Part shown: positions 17,839-26,679 of the stretch, piece after piece | Layout: every line of letters begins with the position of its first letter | Numbering within the stretch: the first letter of the stretch is position 1 | IMG/VR virus record: IMGVR_UViG_3300020219_000054 | Span: 1-29,834 of that record | DNA length: 29,834 bases | DNA from: a virus | Direction: 5' to 3' (one strand) | Made by a program: the position numbers and the translations under genes | The notes under the pieces: model-generated | What the model saw: the letters and a program-made list of their open reading frames with translations, nothing else | Told to the model about the DNA's origin: nothing | Database searches by the model: none

Positions 17839-18942
17839 ATGTTTGAGTGTTATAACAATATAATAGGACTGGCTAACGAGGACTGCTCCTGCCATCAAAC
17901 TGGCAGACCGGAGGACTACGCTGAAAGCGCTTCCGGGCTTTACCTGTCGGAATTAGCGGATATTGGCGCGTTATTAAATAGCCCAAATTGCGGACAAACG
18001 CTTTGGGATACCTTAGTAGCAGCACGGGCGACGGCGGTAAAAATTACCGTTGCCGACACAAACGTTTTAATGGGGCGGCAGTACAAGCTAAAGCGCGATG
18101 CAATACAGCAACAAGTTATAGGCGAAATTAAAGCGCGTGAAACGTACGACCCGGCGACTAATTACGCGGTTGTCCGCATCGCTTGTAATTCTATAAAAGG
18201 GGGGTATTTTACGCTGCGTTCGGTCGGCACTATTTTCGAGAACGTGGGCGCTTTTGACGTACTGTTGTACGACAATGTAGACGGATATTTAGAGACTTTT
18301 GCGGTAACGTCGCTCGCAAATAAGCATAAAACTAACGCGATAAATAAAAAGTACCCGGTATATTCTAAATACGCGGAATGCTTAGAATACTATTTAGTAT
18401 ACCAATTCGACGAAGATAACTTACCTAAAAATAATAATGTGTCGTGCGGTTGTGGCGACAATAAAATATCTTTTAACCTAAAAAATAACTATTTCGGCAG
18501 CAATTATCGAAATGCGCAGTGGGCGAAATGGGCGATGGTTGGCAGCAGCGTAATTAACAGTTTAGCCGAATTAGAAGATATGCCTAATTTTGCTTCTAAT
18601 AAAATGTTAGGTTTAACTTTAGAGGCGGATTTTGCGTGCGACGTTAACGCGGTTATTTGCGAGAGCGAATTAGACTATTTAGGCTCGAATTATGCGATGG
18701 CGTTAGCTCTCGCGGTGTTCTACCAAACTGGGGTACAAGTTGCAAACCAGTTTTTTAAAACGCCTACTTTAGACCCTAAAAAATTAATTTCTTCCGACGT
18801 TTGGGAAGAAAATTTAATCGAATGGCAGAAAAAGTACACGGATTATTTGCAGGCGGTAATTGCCGAAATACCGTTACAAAATACCGATTGCTACGGTTGT
18901 AAAGACAAAGTAGTAATTAAACGACAAGGGTTGTTCGCGTGA
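17839..18942 (+). CDS. Cys-rich structural protein after the capsid (unknown)
   Basis: A 367-residue protein. It starts MFECYNNIIGLANEDCSCHQ and has TGRPEDYAESASGLYLSELA, a conserved-looking block that I associate with Bacteroidota phage structural proteins of unknown role. Many cysteines occur in pairs (CSCH, CGCGD, CYGCKDK). The middle is mixed alpha/beta, with a hydrophobic stretch LGSNYAMALALAVFYQTGVQ. It is the first gene of the post-capsid operon, a place usually taken by a head-tail connector or adaptor, which I infer from position only. The ATG at 17839 is used because the TTG at 17818 overlaps the -7 box. Its stop overlaps the next start (GTGA). Confidence 0.65.
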   Translation: MFECYNNIIGLANEDCSCHQTGRPEDYAESASGLYLSELADIGALLNSPNCGQTLWDTLVAARATAVKITVADTNVLMGRQYKLKRDAIQQQVIGEIKARETYDPATNYAVVRIACNSIKGGYFTLRSVGTIFENVGAFDVLLYDNVDGYLETFAVTSLANKHKTNAINKKYPVYSKYAECLEYYLVYQFDEDNLPKNNNVSCGCGDNKISFNLKNNYFGSNYRNAQWAKWAMVGSSVINSLAELEDMPNFASNKMLGLTLEADFACDVNAVICESELDYLGSNYAMALALAVFYQTGVQVANQFFKTPTLDPKKLISSDVWEENLIEWQKKYTDYLQAVIAEIPLQNTDCYGCKDKVVIKRQGLFA

Positions 18943-19493
18943 CTTTAGCAGAACAAATAGCGGCATTAGATAAACTTATTATGTTTGTCGAAAATGAGCT
19001 ACCTAAATACGTCGAACAGGTGGCCGCGTCGGATTTAGCGGCATTAGTAGCTAATCGCGTAATAACGACGGGGGAGGACAGCGACGGCGCTAAATTTTCG
19101 CCGTACAGCACAAATAAAAACCGGGCGGCGGCATATATAGGCAAAAGCCGAAACCAAGCCGCAGAACGGAAAATAAAGGCTTTGCAGCGTGCCGGGACGG
19201 CGATAAGCTATACAACATTTCGCGAGTTAAATAACCTGCAAACCGATTTTAAAAGGTATGAATTTACCGGCGAAATGTGGAAAAAATTCGGGGTTACGCG
19301 ATCGGATTTAACCCAGGATAGCTACAAAATAACGATAGGCGGTACAAGTACCGCAGCGCAGGAAAAAATAGACGCAAATAGCGCCTATGAAAACCAGAGC
19401 ATAATCGAAGCCAGTGAGGGTGAACGAGTTACAGTACAAAACACGGCGTCTTCGTGGTTAGAAGAACAAGTTAAAAGAATTTTGATCGCATGA
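18939..19493 (+). CDS. Head-tail connector / tail completion protein (putative)
   Basis: A 184-residue protein starting at GTG (18939) in a 4-nt overlap with the preceding stop. The signature is the run AALVANRVITTGEDSDGAKF and then SPYSTN, the G-x-x-F-x-x-Y/P-Y-S pattern of phage virion morphogenesis / HK97 gp10-like tail completion proteins, followed by helical parts (SRNQAAERKIKALQRAGTAI). These proteins bind the head-tail interface as the tail docks. Neighbours before and after are connector genes, which agrees. The assignment is by motif and position and is not proven. Confidence 0.65.
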   Translation: MTLAEQIAALDKLIMFVENELPKYVEQVAASDLAALVANRVITTGEDSDGAKFSPYSTNKNRAAAYIGKSRNQAAERKIKALQRAGTAISYTTFRELNNLQTDFKRYEFTGEMWKKFGVTRSDLTQDSYKITIGGTSTAAQEKIDANSAYENQSIIEASEGERVTVQNTASSWLEEQVKRILIA

Positions 19494-20095
19494 ATGAGCA
19501 TGTAACTAATTTACTCGCAGAACAATTAATTACTTTACCGTTTGTAACAAAAGCGGCGGGGGTGATTCAGCTTTTGAAGCTACCTAAAACAGACGGTAAA
19601 GCGCAAATTGTTCCGGTAGTTAAAGGGGTATTTAGGAAAGATGGGTACACGGAAATTTGCGAAAATGAAGACCCTTATTTAGATGTTTTGCCGAATAGCG
19701 CGGAAACCGGCATTATTTATTTCGAGGATTTAGGCGCTAAACGCAAAAACATTAACAATTATATTTCGCAAATTACTGGAAGGCTTAAATTAGTCGCGTG
19801 GTTCGACTTTAAAAAAATAGGTGGTACAATAACGTTAACCGATTTGCAACAAGCGGTTTTAGCTACCTTAGCAAATTACCAAATACCCAGTAGCAGCTAC
19901 ATTAGCAGCGCGGTTTTGGAGGTAGAAGCGATAGACCCGAAAAGACCCGACCCTTTCGATAAGTTTGGTTTAGACGAATCGAATGTACAGTATATAACGC
20001 ACCCTTTCGACTATTTCAGTTTAACGATATATTACGTGGCAAACGTTTCGAGTATGTGCGTCCCTGAAATAGAGCTAAACCCTGAAACATGCTAA
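19490..20095 (+). CDS. Tail-proximal protein, possibly tail terminator
   Basis: A 201-residue protein beginning in ATGA overlap with the preceding stop. It opens with MNEHVTNLLAEQLITLPFVT KAAG (read as two parts) and contains LPNSAETGIIYFEDLGAKRK, ISQITGRLKLVAWFDF and SSAVLEVEAIDPKRP, a two-layer beta/alpha pattern consistent with tail terminator folds. No specific motif is recognised. Position between a tail completion protein and the chaperone genes supports the role. The last bases overlap the ATG of the membrane gene (ATGCTAA). Confidence 0.5.
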   Translation: MNEHVTNLLAEQLITLPFVTKAAGVIQLLKLPKTDGKAQIVPVVKGVFRKDGYTEICENEDPYLDVLPNSAETGIIYFEDLGAKRKNINNYISQITGRLKLVAWFDFKKIGGTITLTDLQQAVLATLANYQIPSSSYISSAVLEVEAIDPKRPDPFDKFGLDESNVQYITHPFDYFSLTIYYVANVSSMCVPEIELNPETC

Positions 20096-20409
20096 ACTTT
20101 TACGACATATTTTCGGCGTTGCAATTAGCGGTTTTTGCTTATGTTTTTTCGTGTATATTAATAGCGAAAGACGGCATTTTCGATTTTTACGGCGATTTTC
20201 TTTATTACAAAATAAAGACGTTTACAAACGGCAAAGTGTCTAACGCCTTGGGTTTATGCGAAAAATGCTTTGCAGGTCAAACAGCTTTTTGGTTTTTTAT
20301 CGTAGCTAATATGCACGAATACGCTATTATAAAGCACATACTTTTCACGTGCTTCGCCATAATATTTACACAAATAATTTCCGAAACAATTAAACACTTA
20401 AACACTTAA
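20089..20409 (+). CDS. Membrane protein with CxxCxxGQ motif
   Basis: A 106-residue protein with one N-terminal membrane segment (LQLAVFAYVFSCILIA, about 11-26) and one or two C-terminal ones (FWFFIVANM and HILFTCFAIIFTQII, about 68-97). Between them lies LGLCEKCFAGQTAFW with C57 and C60 followed by G63-Q64. Membrane proteins with the xCxxCxxGQxxFW element occur in Bacteroidota phage tail regions, and I recall them as unassigned. A membrane protein inside a tail operon is unusual; virion assembly at the membrane or host-entry/exclusion function is possible. It overlaps the upstream gene by 7 nt and starts at ATG 20089. Confidence 0.7.
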   Translation: MLNFYDIFSALQLAVFAYVFSCILIAKDGIFDFYGDFLYYKIKTFTNGKVSNALGLCEKCFAGQTAFWFFIVANMHEYAIIKHILFTCFAIIFTQIISETIKHLNT

Positions 20410-20412
20410 AAC

Positions 20413-21012
20413 ATGAACGTTAACGACGTAAAGGCTAAGCTGGAGGCGTTAAAAATCGAAACGCTAAGACGCGAACAGGAATTGTTAGACGGCCTAACAC
20501 CTGCCGAACGGGTCGAGGTTGGCGAACCGATAAAACAAATAAAATATTTGCAAAGCTTTCAGGCTAACGGGAAAAAGTATATTATGCGTACTTCGCTAAC
20601 CCTTAGCCGTTTCGAGGTGTTTCAGGATTTGCAAATTTCCGCCGCTTTTAGCGTGGATTTCGAGAATATTTTTAAGAACCTGCGACAATCTTACGATCTC
20701 TTAGACGAGGGTAAACCCGCGTCAGCGGCGGTGAAGCTGTACAATTTAATGTCGGGCGTAAAGGATAAAATGGACGGTAAAATAGACCCTATTTTATCGC
20801 TTTGTTCGCTTTTTATTTGCACCGAAGATGAGGACGTTACAAAATACGACGCAGAACTTTGCCAAGCTAAAATAACCGATTGGAAAATAGAGGGGATAGC
20901 GGCAGAAAGTTTTTTTTCCTTAGCTTTCACTTTGGTAGACGGATATTTGACCGCTTACAACGAGATTTCCAACGTTATTTTGGTGCGCAAAATGGCGACC
21001 GAAACGACGTAG
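20413..21012 (+). CDS. Tail assembly chaperone, zero-frame product (gpG-like)
   Basis: A 199-residue protein placed directly upstream of the tape measure gene. It is helical, with RREQELLDGLTPAERVEVGE, a short beta part (KYIMRTSLTLSRFEVFQDLQ) and EGIAAESFFSLAFTLVDGYL near its end. In lambda-like phages a gpG/gpGT pair at this position chaperones the tape measure protein, and the longer form arises by -1 frameshifting. Here the frame after about 20.9 kb is followed in the -1 frame by an open stretch without any ATG, and a run of T lies where the switch would occur. The ordinary product ends at the TAG at 21010-21012. Confidence 0.7.
   Translation: MNVNDVKAKLEALKIETLRREQELLDGLTPAERVEVGEPIKQIKYLQSFQANGKKYIMRTSLTLSRFEVFQDLQISAAFSVDFENIFKNLRQSYDLLDEGKPASAAVKLYNLMSGVKDKMDGKIDPILSLCSLFICTEDEDVTKYDAELCQAKITDWKIEGIAAESFFSLAFTLVDGYLTAYNEISNVILVRKMATETT
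20910..20917 (+). other. Slippery sequence, eight T, for -1 frameshift
   Basis: Zero-frame codons read AGT TTT TTT TCC, giving the heptamer T TTT TTT in the X XXY YYZ phase required for a -1 slip. After the slip the reading frame is that of the second chaperone part (20916-21200). Poly-T slippery runs are established for programmed frameshifting. No pseudoknot was identified downstream by eye. Confidence 0.6.
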
Positions 21013-21200
21013 AAAAATACGTTAATATCCAAAAAAGGGATTTAAAACTATTTTGGACTAAATTAAAGCGGCAAGTTGCCCAAAGGGGCGGAATAAGTTA
21101 CACCGAACTGAAAGCGTTAGACATTTTTGAGTTTTTTACGGCTTTGGCTGTGTACGAAAATGAATTACAAGCGGAGATTGACGCGCACAACAAAAAATAG
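20916..21200 (+). CDS. Tail assembly chaperone, -1 frame extension (gpT-like part)
   Basis: Open in the -1 frame to TAG at 21198-21200, 94 codons after the slip. The well-formed part is YVNIQKRDLKLFWTKLKRQV and YTELKALDIFEFFTALAVYE, ending AEIDAHNKK: helical and typical of the T-domain that contacts the tape measure. No ATG occurs in this frame. A TTG at 20880 would be the only near-start and yields a poor sequence, so production by frameshift from 20413 is the simplest reading, giving 168 + 94 = 262 residues. The alternative is reinitiation near the zero-frame stop on a non-ATG codon. The tape measure begins 6 nt later. Confidence 0.6.
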   Translation, partial: FLSFHFGRRIFDRLQRDFQRYFGAQNGDRNDVEKYVNIQKRDLKLFWTKLKRQVAQRGGISYTELKALDIFEFFTALAVYENELQAEIDAHNKK

Positions 21201-21205
21201 CTTTT

Positions 21206-24200
21206 ATGGCAGTTGTTCTGGATTTCGAGGGGTCTTTTAATAATCTTTTGGCGGGTTTAAAATCCGCTAAAGCCGACCTTACCGGCGTTAGCGACGGCTA
21301 CGAAAAGCTCGGGGATACTGAACGAAAAGTCCTGTCGGGTGCAGCGGCTAATCAAGACCGGTTTGCCGGTGCAACCGAAAAAGCGAGCGGCGAAGTAAGG
21401 AAACAACAAAAGAGCATAGAAGCTTTAGAAAACCAGCTAAAAGGGTTAGAGACGGGACAAAAGAAAGCCACCGACCCTGAAACGGTTAAAAGATACAACA
21501 CAGAGATAGCAAAAACGCAGGCTGCGATAAAGCTAACAAAAGGCGAAAGCGTAGGGTTTTTTGCCGCGTTGTCTACGGGTGCAAGCGTTTCAAAAGCGGC
21601 ATTTTCGGCGTTACGCGGGGTGCTTGCCTCGACTTTCGCACCGCTTTTTGCAGTTGGCGCGGTTTTGGCGGGGCTGCGGCAGGTGGTAACACTTGCAAAC
21701 GAATTCGAGCAAGGCGCTGCAGACTTATCGGCAATCACCGGCGCGACGGGCGATGCGTTGGTCTTTTTAAAGGAAGAAGCGATAGCGGTAGGAACCGAAA
21801 CGACGGTAAGCGCTATACAAACTTTAGAGGCTTATAAGTTAATAGCAAGCGCAAAACCGGAGTTATTAGCAAACGCGGACGCTTTAGCCGAATTCACCCG
21901 GCAAACCATAACGCTAACCGAAGCGATGGGGGGCGAGTTGCCGCAAGTGGCCACGGATTTGACCGACATTATGAACCAATTTAGTGCCCCCGCATCGGAG
22001 GCGGGACGATTCGTAAACACTTTAGCAGCGGGTTCTAAGGAGAGCGCTGCGGAGGTGGCAAACTTAGCGGCGGCGCTTGTTGTGTCCGGGGCGGCGGCTA
22101 AAACGGCTAACATAACTTTAGAAGAAAGCGTCGCGACTTTAGAGGCGTTAGCCGAGCAGGGGAAAAAAGGTTCGGAAGCAGGTACGGCGTTTAATAACAT
22201 AGCGTTAAGACTATCGGCCACGGACGTTTTGCCGGTGGAAGCGATAAAACGATTGGAGGCGGCGGGCGTAAATATGGCGGCGTTGTCGGACACAACGTTA
22301 AGTTTTTCGGATAGGTTAAAAGCGTTAAAGCCTGTGCAAAACGACGCAAACGCCTTGGTTGCGGTGTTCGGAGATTCGAATTTTGCGGCGGCGAAGATTT
22401 TGATAGATAGTGCTGAACGTATAGACGTGTTAACCGAAGCGGTAACGGGAACAAATACTGCGCAGGAGCAGGCGGCTATAAGAACGGCCACCGCTTCGGC
22501 GGAATGGCAAAGGCTTAAAAATACGATAGCGGCGTTAGTAGTAGGCGGAACGGGGGGATTGAGCACGTTTTTAGCGGTTATTATTCGTTTTGTTAGAGAA
22601 GGTATATTATTTGTAAAATCCGGTTTTGATGCGCTTAAACCGACCTTCGACGTAATTTATAATGCTTTTGCGGAATTGTTTACGGTAATAGCTAAACTAA
22701 TACCTGCGCAGCAAGAAGCTGGCGAAGGTGCGAGTGTTTTAACGACGATTTTTAAATTTTTGGCTATACCGTTAAAAGTTTTAGGCTCCCTTTTGGGCTT
22801 CGTTATTACGCAATTAGCCGGAACGATAGAATTTTTCGGTAAAGCGGTAAAATCGAGCGGCTTTTTGCAGAAAGCTTTATCCAGCCTGACTTTCCCGTTT
22901 CGGTTATTGTTTTCGGTACTTTCGGAATTGCCTGCTTATGTAGACGGGGGTTTAGCGGCTATTAGCGTTTTCGTATCGGAAACGGGAAAAGCGATAGGGG
23001 GTTTAGGGCAAAAAGTCGGCGCTTTTTTTTACGAGATGTTTAACATAAAAAAATTAATTACTGAGGGCGCGGGCGATTTAAAGAAAGCGGCAAACGAGTT
23101 ATTTATAGACCCGTTTAAAGGAATTGGCGAAAAATCGGCAAAAGCTTTTAGAGACAGTTTTAATAAAGTTAGCGGTATTAAACAAAAAAACCCGGTTACT
23201 AATGTAGTTAGCGAAACCCTGCAAACAACGGGTATAACAAACCAATCTTTTTCGAGGTCGGATGAAGTAGCGGCAGCGCAGGCGAAAAAAGCAGAAGCGG
23301 CGGCGGCAAAAAAGGCCGCAGCAGAAGCGGCGGCGGCAAAAAAAGCGGCGGACGCAGAAAAAAAAGCGGCGGACGACGCTATAAAATTGGCCGAAGAGTT
23401 AGAAAAAGCGAAATTAAACGCTTTAGCCGAAGGCCGCGAAAAACAGCTAATTATCGAAGATTTTAGATACCGCGATTTATTAGCGGAACTGAACAAATTT
23501 GGCTTAGATACTTCGCAAGCTACAATACAGCACGAGACTAATAAATTCGAGATACGGCGTAAATTTATAGAAGAAACGGCTAATTTAGAGCAACTTAGCG
23601 GGGAAGAACGTATACGGTTTATATACGAACAAAATAAAGCGGAGATAGAAGCTTTAGAGAATTCCCTTAAAATCGCCGCGCCAAACGGGGAATTAAGCGG
23701 CGACCAAACAAAACAAATAAACTTCCTAAAAAAGCAAGCCAACGACCAATTTTTAAAGGATTTAAGCGCGTTTCAGGACGACGAAATACAGAAGGCCGAA
23801 AGCCACGAAATCGCGTTATTAGAGCTACAACGAGCGGCATTTGATAGTCAAATAGCCTTCGAAGATTTTAAAGAAAAAGCTATTTTAGATATTCGACTAA
23901 AATATGCAGAGCAAGCTTTAGCCCTTTTAGAAAAAACTAAAGGTGCGGAAAGTGATGCCGCTTTAGCCCTGCGCAAAACAATAAACGAAATTAAAGGCGA
24001 CATTGCCGAATTGGGCGACACGGCAAAAGAGTTTAGTATTTATAAATTAATTGGTTTAGACCCTAACAACCCCGAAGACCAAAAAACAATAAATGGCATA
24101 AATGTAGCGGCACAAAGTGCAATAAACATTATATCCGAGGTTAATGCGCGCAGGGTAGAAGCGGCGGAGACCGCTATTAAAGCGTCCGACGAAGAAATCG

Positions 24201-25012
24201 AAAATATAGATAAAAATATAAAGAAAAAAGAAGAAGAACTTAAAGACGAAAAAGACTTAGGGCAGCAAGGTTTTGCTAATCGGCAAATCGAAGTGCAGCA
24301 GGAAATAGACGTTTTAAAGCAGCAGCAGGAGGCGGAAAAAGTAGAACGCGATAAAGCAGTAAAAGAAAAACAACGCGCGCAAAAAGCGCAAGCTATTTTA
24401 GATACGATTACGCAAGGCAGCAGTTTAATAACGGCGGCGGCGCAGATTTTCCAGTCGGTTGCCGCTATTCCTTTTGTAGGGGTAGGCATCGCGGTAGGGC
24501 TTATTGGGGCGATGTTAGGCGGTTTTATTGCGGCTAAAGCTAAGGTTTTCCAAAATATTAATAAGCAAAAAGCTCGCCACGGCATGTCGGGCAAAGTGAC
24601 CGGGCGGCTGCACACCCAGGGCGGTGAAAATTTTGGCGACCACATCGAAGTGGAACGCGGGGAAGCGTTTGGAATACTTAGCAGGGAAGCAACGGCGGCG
24701 CATGGGGACGCGTTTACAGCGTTTGTAAACGCGGCTAATAATAACGACCTTAAAGGACTATACAAAGCCGTGCGACCCGAAAATAGGTTAAACTCCGAAA
24801 TTGCAAATAATTTAGCGGCGAAAGAGGCTAAAATTATATCGCTGCAAACTACAACCGGGGACGGGCGCGAAATAGCGGAATTACGTAAAAGTAACGAGCT
24901 ATTAACAGAAATTGTTAAACTACAAAGTAAGCCAAAAACGGACTACACAGCGGACGGCAGTAAGATAATTACGACAGGTAAAACCGTTAAAGTAATCCGT
25001 AAAACCGCATAA
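21206..25012 (+). CDS. Tape measure protein
   Basis: The longest gene here, 1268 residues, directly after the chaperone. The N-terminal part is helical coiled coil (VRKQQKSIEALENQLKGLET). A PhageMin_Tail/TP901-type region follows at about 130-410 (AFSALRGVLASTFAPLFAVG, EFEQGAADLSAITGATGDAL, EAMGGELPQVATDLTDIMNQ), then hydrophobic helices, a lysine/alanine tract at about 690-730 and more coiled coil. The C-terminal part has hydrophobic segments at about 1075-1115 and ends with GRLHTQGGENFGDHIEVERG EAFGILS (read as two parts), which is typical of Bacteroidota phage tape measures. It sets tail length and helps DNA exit. The length points to a long non-contractile or contractile tail. Confidence 0.92.
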   Translation: MAVVLDFEGSFNNLLAGLKSAKADLTGVSDGYEKLGDTERKVLSGAAANQDRFAGATEKASGEVRKQQKSIEALENQLKGLETGQKKATDPETVKRYNTEIAKTQAAIKLTKGESVGFFAALSTGASVSKAAFSALRGVLASTFAPLFAVGAVLAGLRQVVTLANEFEQGAADLSAITGATGDALVFLKEEAIAVGTETTVSAIQTLEAYKLIASAKPELLANADALAEFTRQTITLTEAMGGELPQVATDLTDIMNQFSAPASEAGRFVNTLAAGSKESAAEVANLAAALVVSGAAAKTANITLEESVATLEALAEQGKKGSEAGTAFNNIALRLSATDVLPVEAIKRLEAAGVNMAALSDTTLSFSDRLKALKPVQNDANALVAVFGDSNFAAAKILIDSAERIDVLTEAVTGTNTAQEQAAIRTATASAEWQRLKNTIAALVVGGTGGLSTFLAVIIRFVREGILFVKSGFDALKPTFDVIYNAFAELFTVIAKLIPAQQEAGEGASVLTTIFKFLAIPLKVLGSLLGFVITQLAGTIEFFGKAVKSSGFLQKALSSLTFPFRLLFSVLSELPAYVDGGLAAISVFVSETGKAIGGLGQKVGAFFYEMFNIKKLITEGAGDLKKAANELFIDPFKGIGEKSAKAFRDSFNKVSGIKQKNPVTNVVSETLQTTGITNQSFSRSDEVAAAQAKKAEAAAAKKAAAEAAAAKKAADAEKKAADDAIKLAEELEKAKLNALAEGREKQLIIEDFRYRDLLAELNKFGLDTSQATIQHETNKFEIRRKFIEETANLEQLSGEERIRFIYEQNKAEIEALENSLKIAAPNGELSGDQTKQINFLKKQANDQFLKDLSAFQDDEIQKAESHEIALLELQRAAFDSQIAFEDFKEKAILDIRLKYAEQALALLEKTKGAESDAALALRKTINEIKGDIAELGDTAKEFSIYKLIGLDPNNPEDQKTINGINVAAQSAINIISEVNARRVEAAETAIKASDEEIENIDKNIKKKEEELKDEKDLGQQGFANRQIEVQQEIDVLKQQQEAEKVERDKAVKEKQRAQKAQAILDTITQGSSLITAAAQIFQSVAAIPFVGVGIAVGLIGAMLGGFIAAKAKVFQNINKQKARHGMSGKVTGRLHTQGGENFGDHIEVERGEAFGILSREATAAHGDAFTAFVNAANNNDLKGLYKAVRPENRLNSEIANNLAAKEAKIISLQTTTGDGREIAELRKSNELLTEIVKLQSKPKTDYTADGSKIITTGKTVKVIRKTA
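23291..23343 (+). repeat. Repeat in the tape measure lysine/alanine tract
   Basis: Two 23-bp copies with a 30-bp period, GCAGAAGCGGCGGCGGCAAA plus AAA, at 23291-23313 and 23321-23343. They encode AEAAAAKK blocks inside a low-complexity helical linker. Such tracts can change in repeat number without breaking the frame. Confidence 0.8.
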
Positions 25013-25013
25013 C

Positions 25014-26678
25014 ATGAAAGAGGTTAAAATATATTTAGAGAGCGCGATTTTAGATAAAACCGAGGTTTTCCCTAAAATAAAAGGGATTTTTGAATATATC
25101 CGCGATACGGATAAATTATACTATAAACACACGTCTAAAGATACTTTTAGATTTAGCGCTGTAAACGATTACGCGATAGTTAAAGAGCACTACGAAAACG
25201 AATGCACGGAGATTACGGTATTTGTAGAATATACCTGCGCGGGTGAAATAGTAGAATATTGGACGGGATTTTTTACGATGTTTGAAAGTGTGGAAAATCG
25301 CGACAAATGTTATATAGACGTAAAAGTTAAGCCGTTAGACGCCTATAAATGCTTCGAAGCGGCATTAAAACTAACGGCTAATTTATTTGCCGGAACGGCG
25401 GTAACTACGCAAGCGATTGGCGGGGAAGTAGAAGAACAACTTTGCACGGCTGAAACTTTAGACGGCGATTGTGCGGACTATTACGCAGCGTATTACGATA
25501 ATTTAGACACCTGTTTAGCCGAACCGACTAATTGGTGTAAAAAGTCGAACAAAGTATTTGTTAATAATATAGAACAAGAACCGGAATGCTATTTAAACCC
25601 CACCGGGTTGACTATTAGACAGGAAACTACGTGGCACCGGGAAACCTTTACAAATGCTTGCGAAATAGGCGAACCGGTAGAACCTACTTTTGCCGGCGGT
25701 TGGTCGCTGCTATTAAACAGTTGCGCGGGCGACGGTACGGCGGAATGGTGGCGCTGTCCTTCGGGAAATTCGGGGATGGTTTTAGGTGCGTACACACGCG
25801 GGCGAATGTTTAACGGGGTTATCGAAAACCTGGTATCCGGTATGGGCTGTGGGCTTACGGTAAAAAGCGAATTTTTCGGCATTAACGCCATAGACGACGC
25901 ACCCAATAATATAGCTTATGCCTTTGCGGAATTAAATTGCAAAAACATAACTATACACCAAAAAAGCGATATTAAATACAAATCGGTGGTAACACCGAGC
26001 ACCGCCCCGGCGTGGAATGTAAGCCTAAAAAGCTTTTTTGAAGATTTGGATTTTATGTTTAACGTTAAAGTTGTTATAATTAACGGGGTTTTAATTTTGG
26101 AGCATTACAGTTATTTTTCCGCTAATTCAGGAATAGATTTAACGGGAAAAACTAAAAATAAGACGCTTAATTACGGCAGCGTGGATAACGTTAAAACAGA
26201 ATTATTTTACTGGCCTGAAGATGTAAGTTTTGCATTTTTAGCCAATCCGATAGTTTACGATTGCGGCGAAGAAGTTAAAGAGAAACGTTGCACCGTTTTA
26301 CACACCGATTTAGATTTTATCGAAAATACGGCTAATGCGGAGCGCGTAGGTAATTCGGGGTTTGTTTTAGTCTGCAACGAATTAAACGGCACGGATTTAA
26401 TAATTAAAGATTCTAATTCACCTTTTAATTGGGTTAGCTTGCAGGAAAATTTGCATAAGCATGGGAGGCTATTTAAAAGTGGAACTTTAAACGGCAACGC
26501 GCAAACCTTTCTTTCCTGGCTGCCCTACATAAAGCAGGATAAATTTAAGTTTACCCGGTGTTGCGGCGACACGTTTAACCCGGGCGACAGTGTAACGACG
26601 GATTTAGGTGTGGGCTACGTTGCGTCGGCAGAAGAGAACATATTTACCGAATCGGTAGAAATCGAAATTGCATATTAA
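25014..26678 (+). CDS. Tail tip / distal tail-type protein (putative)
   Basis: A 554-residue protein starting 1 nt after the tape measure stop. The N-terminal 120 residues (VKIYLESAILDKTEVFPKIK, YTCAGEIVEYWTGFFTMFES) form a beta-rich region of the type seen in distal tail proteins of Bacteroidota phages, including a Dit-like 'response to deformation' strand order. The rest contains several Cys pairs (CYLNP, WWRCPSGNSG) and beta segments, ending in YVASAEENIFTESVEIEIAY. After the tape measure the Dit and Tal genes are expected, which supports the call, but no catalytic motif is visible. The final 12 bases overlap the frame of the next gene. Confidence 0.55.
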   Translation: MKEVKIYLESAILDKTEVFPKIKGIFEYIRDTDKLYYKHTSKDTFRFSAVNDYAIVKEHYENECTEITVFVEYTCAGEIVEYWTGFFTMFESVENRDKCYIDVKVKPLDAYKCFEAALKLTANLFAGTAVTTQAIGGEVEEQLCTAETLDGDCADYYAAYYDNLDTCLAEPTNWCKKSNKVFVNNIEQEPECYLNPTGLTIRQETTWHRETFTNACEIGEPVEPTFAGGWSLLLNSCAGDGTAEWWRCPSGNSGMVLGAYTRGRMFNGVIENLVSGMGCGLTVKSEFFGINAIDDAPNNIAYAFAELNCKNITIHQKSDIKYKSVVTPSTAPAWNVSLKSFFEDLDFMFNVKVVIINGVLILEHYSYFSANSGIDLTGKTKNKTLNYGSVDNVKTELFYWPEDVSFAFLANPIVYDCGEEVKEKRCTVLHTDLDFIENTANAERVGNSGFVLVCNELNGTDLIIKDSNSPFNWVSLQENLHKHGRLFKSGTLNGNAQTFLSWLPYIKQDKFKFTRCCGDTFNPGDSVTTDLGVGYVASAEENIFTESVEIEIAY

Positions 26679-26679
26679 T

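Noticed and set aside
20880-21200. Independent gene starting at TTG 20880
   Set aside because: The first 30 codons have an unnatural composition, there is no ATG, and the frame relation and T run argue for frameshift expression instead.
21352-24765. Several minus-strand frames opposite the tape measure gene
   Set aside because: Their composition follows from the alanine- and lysine-rich codons of the tape measure, and no motif is found in any of them.
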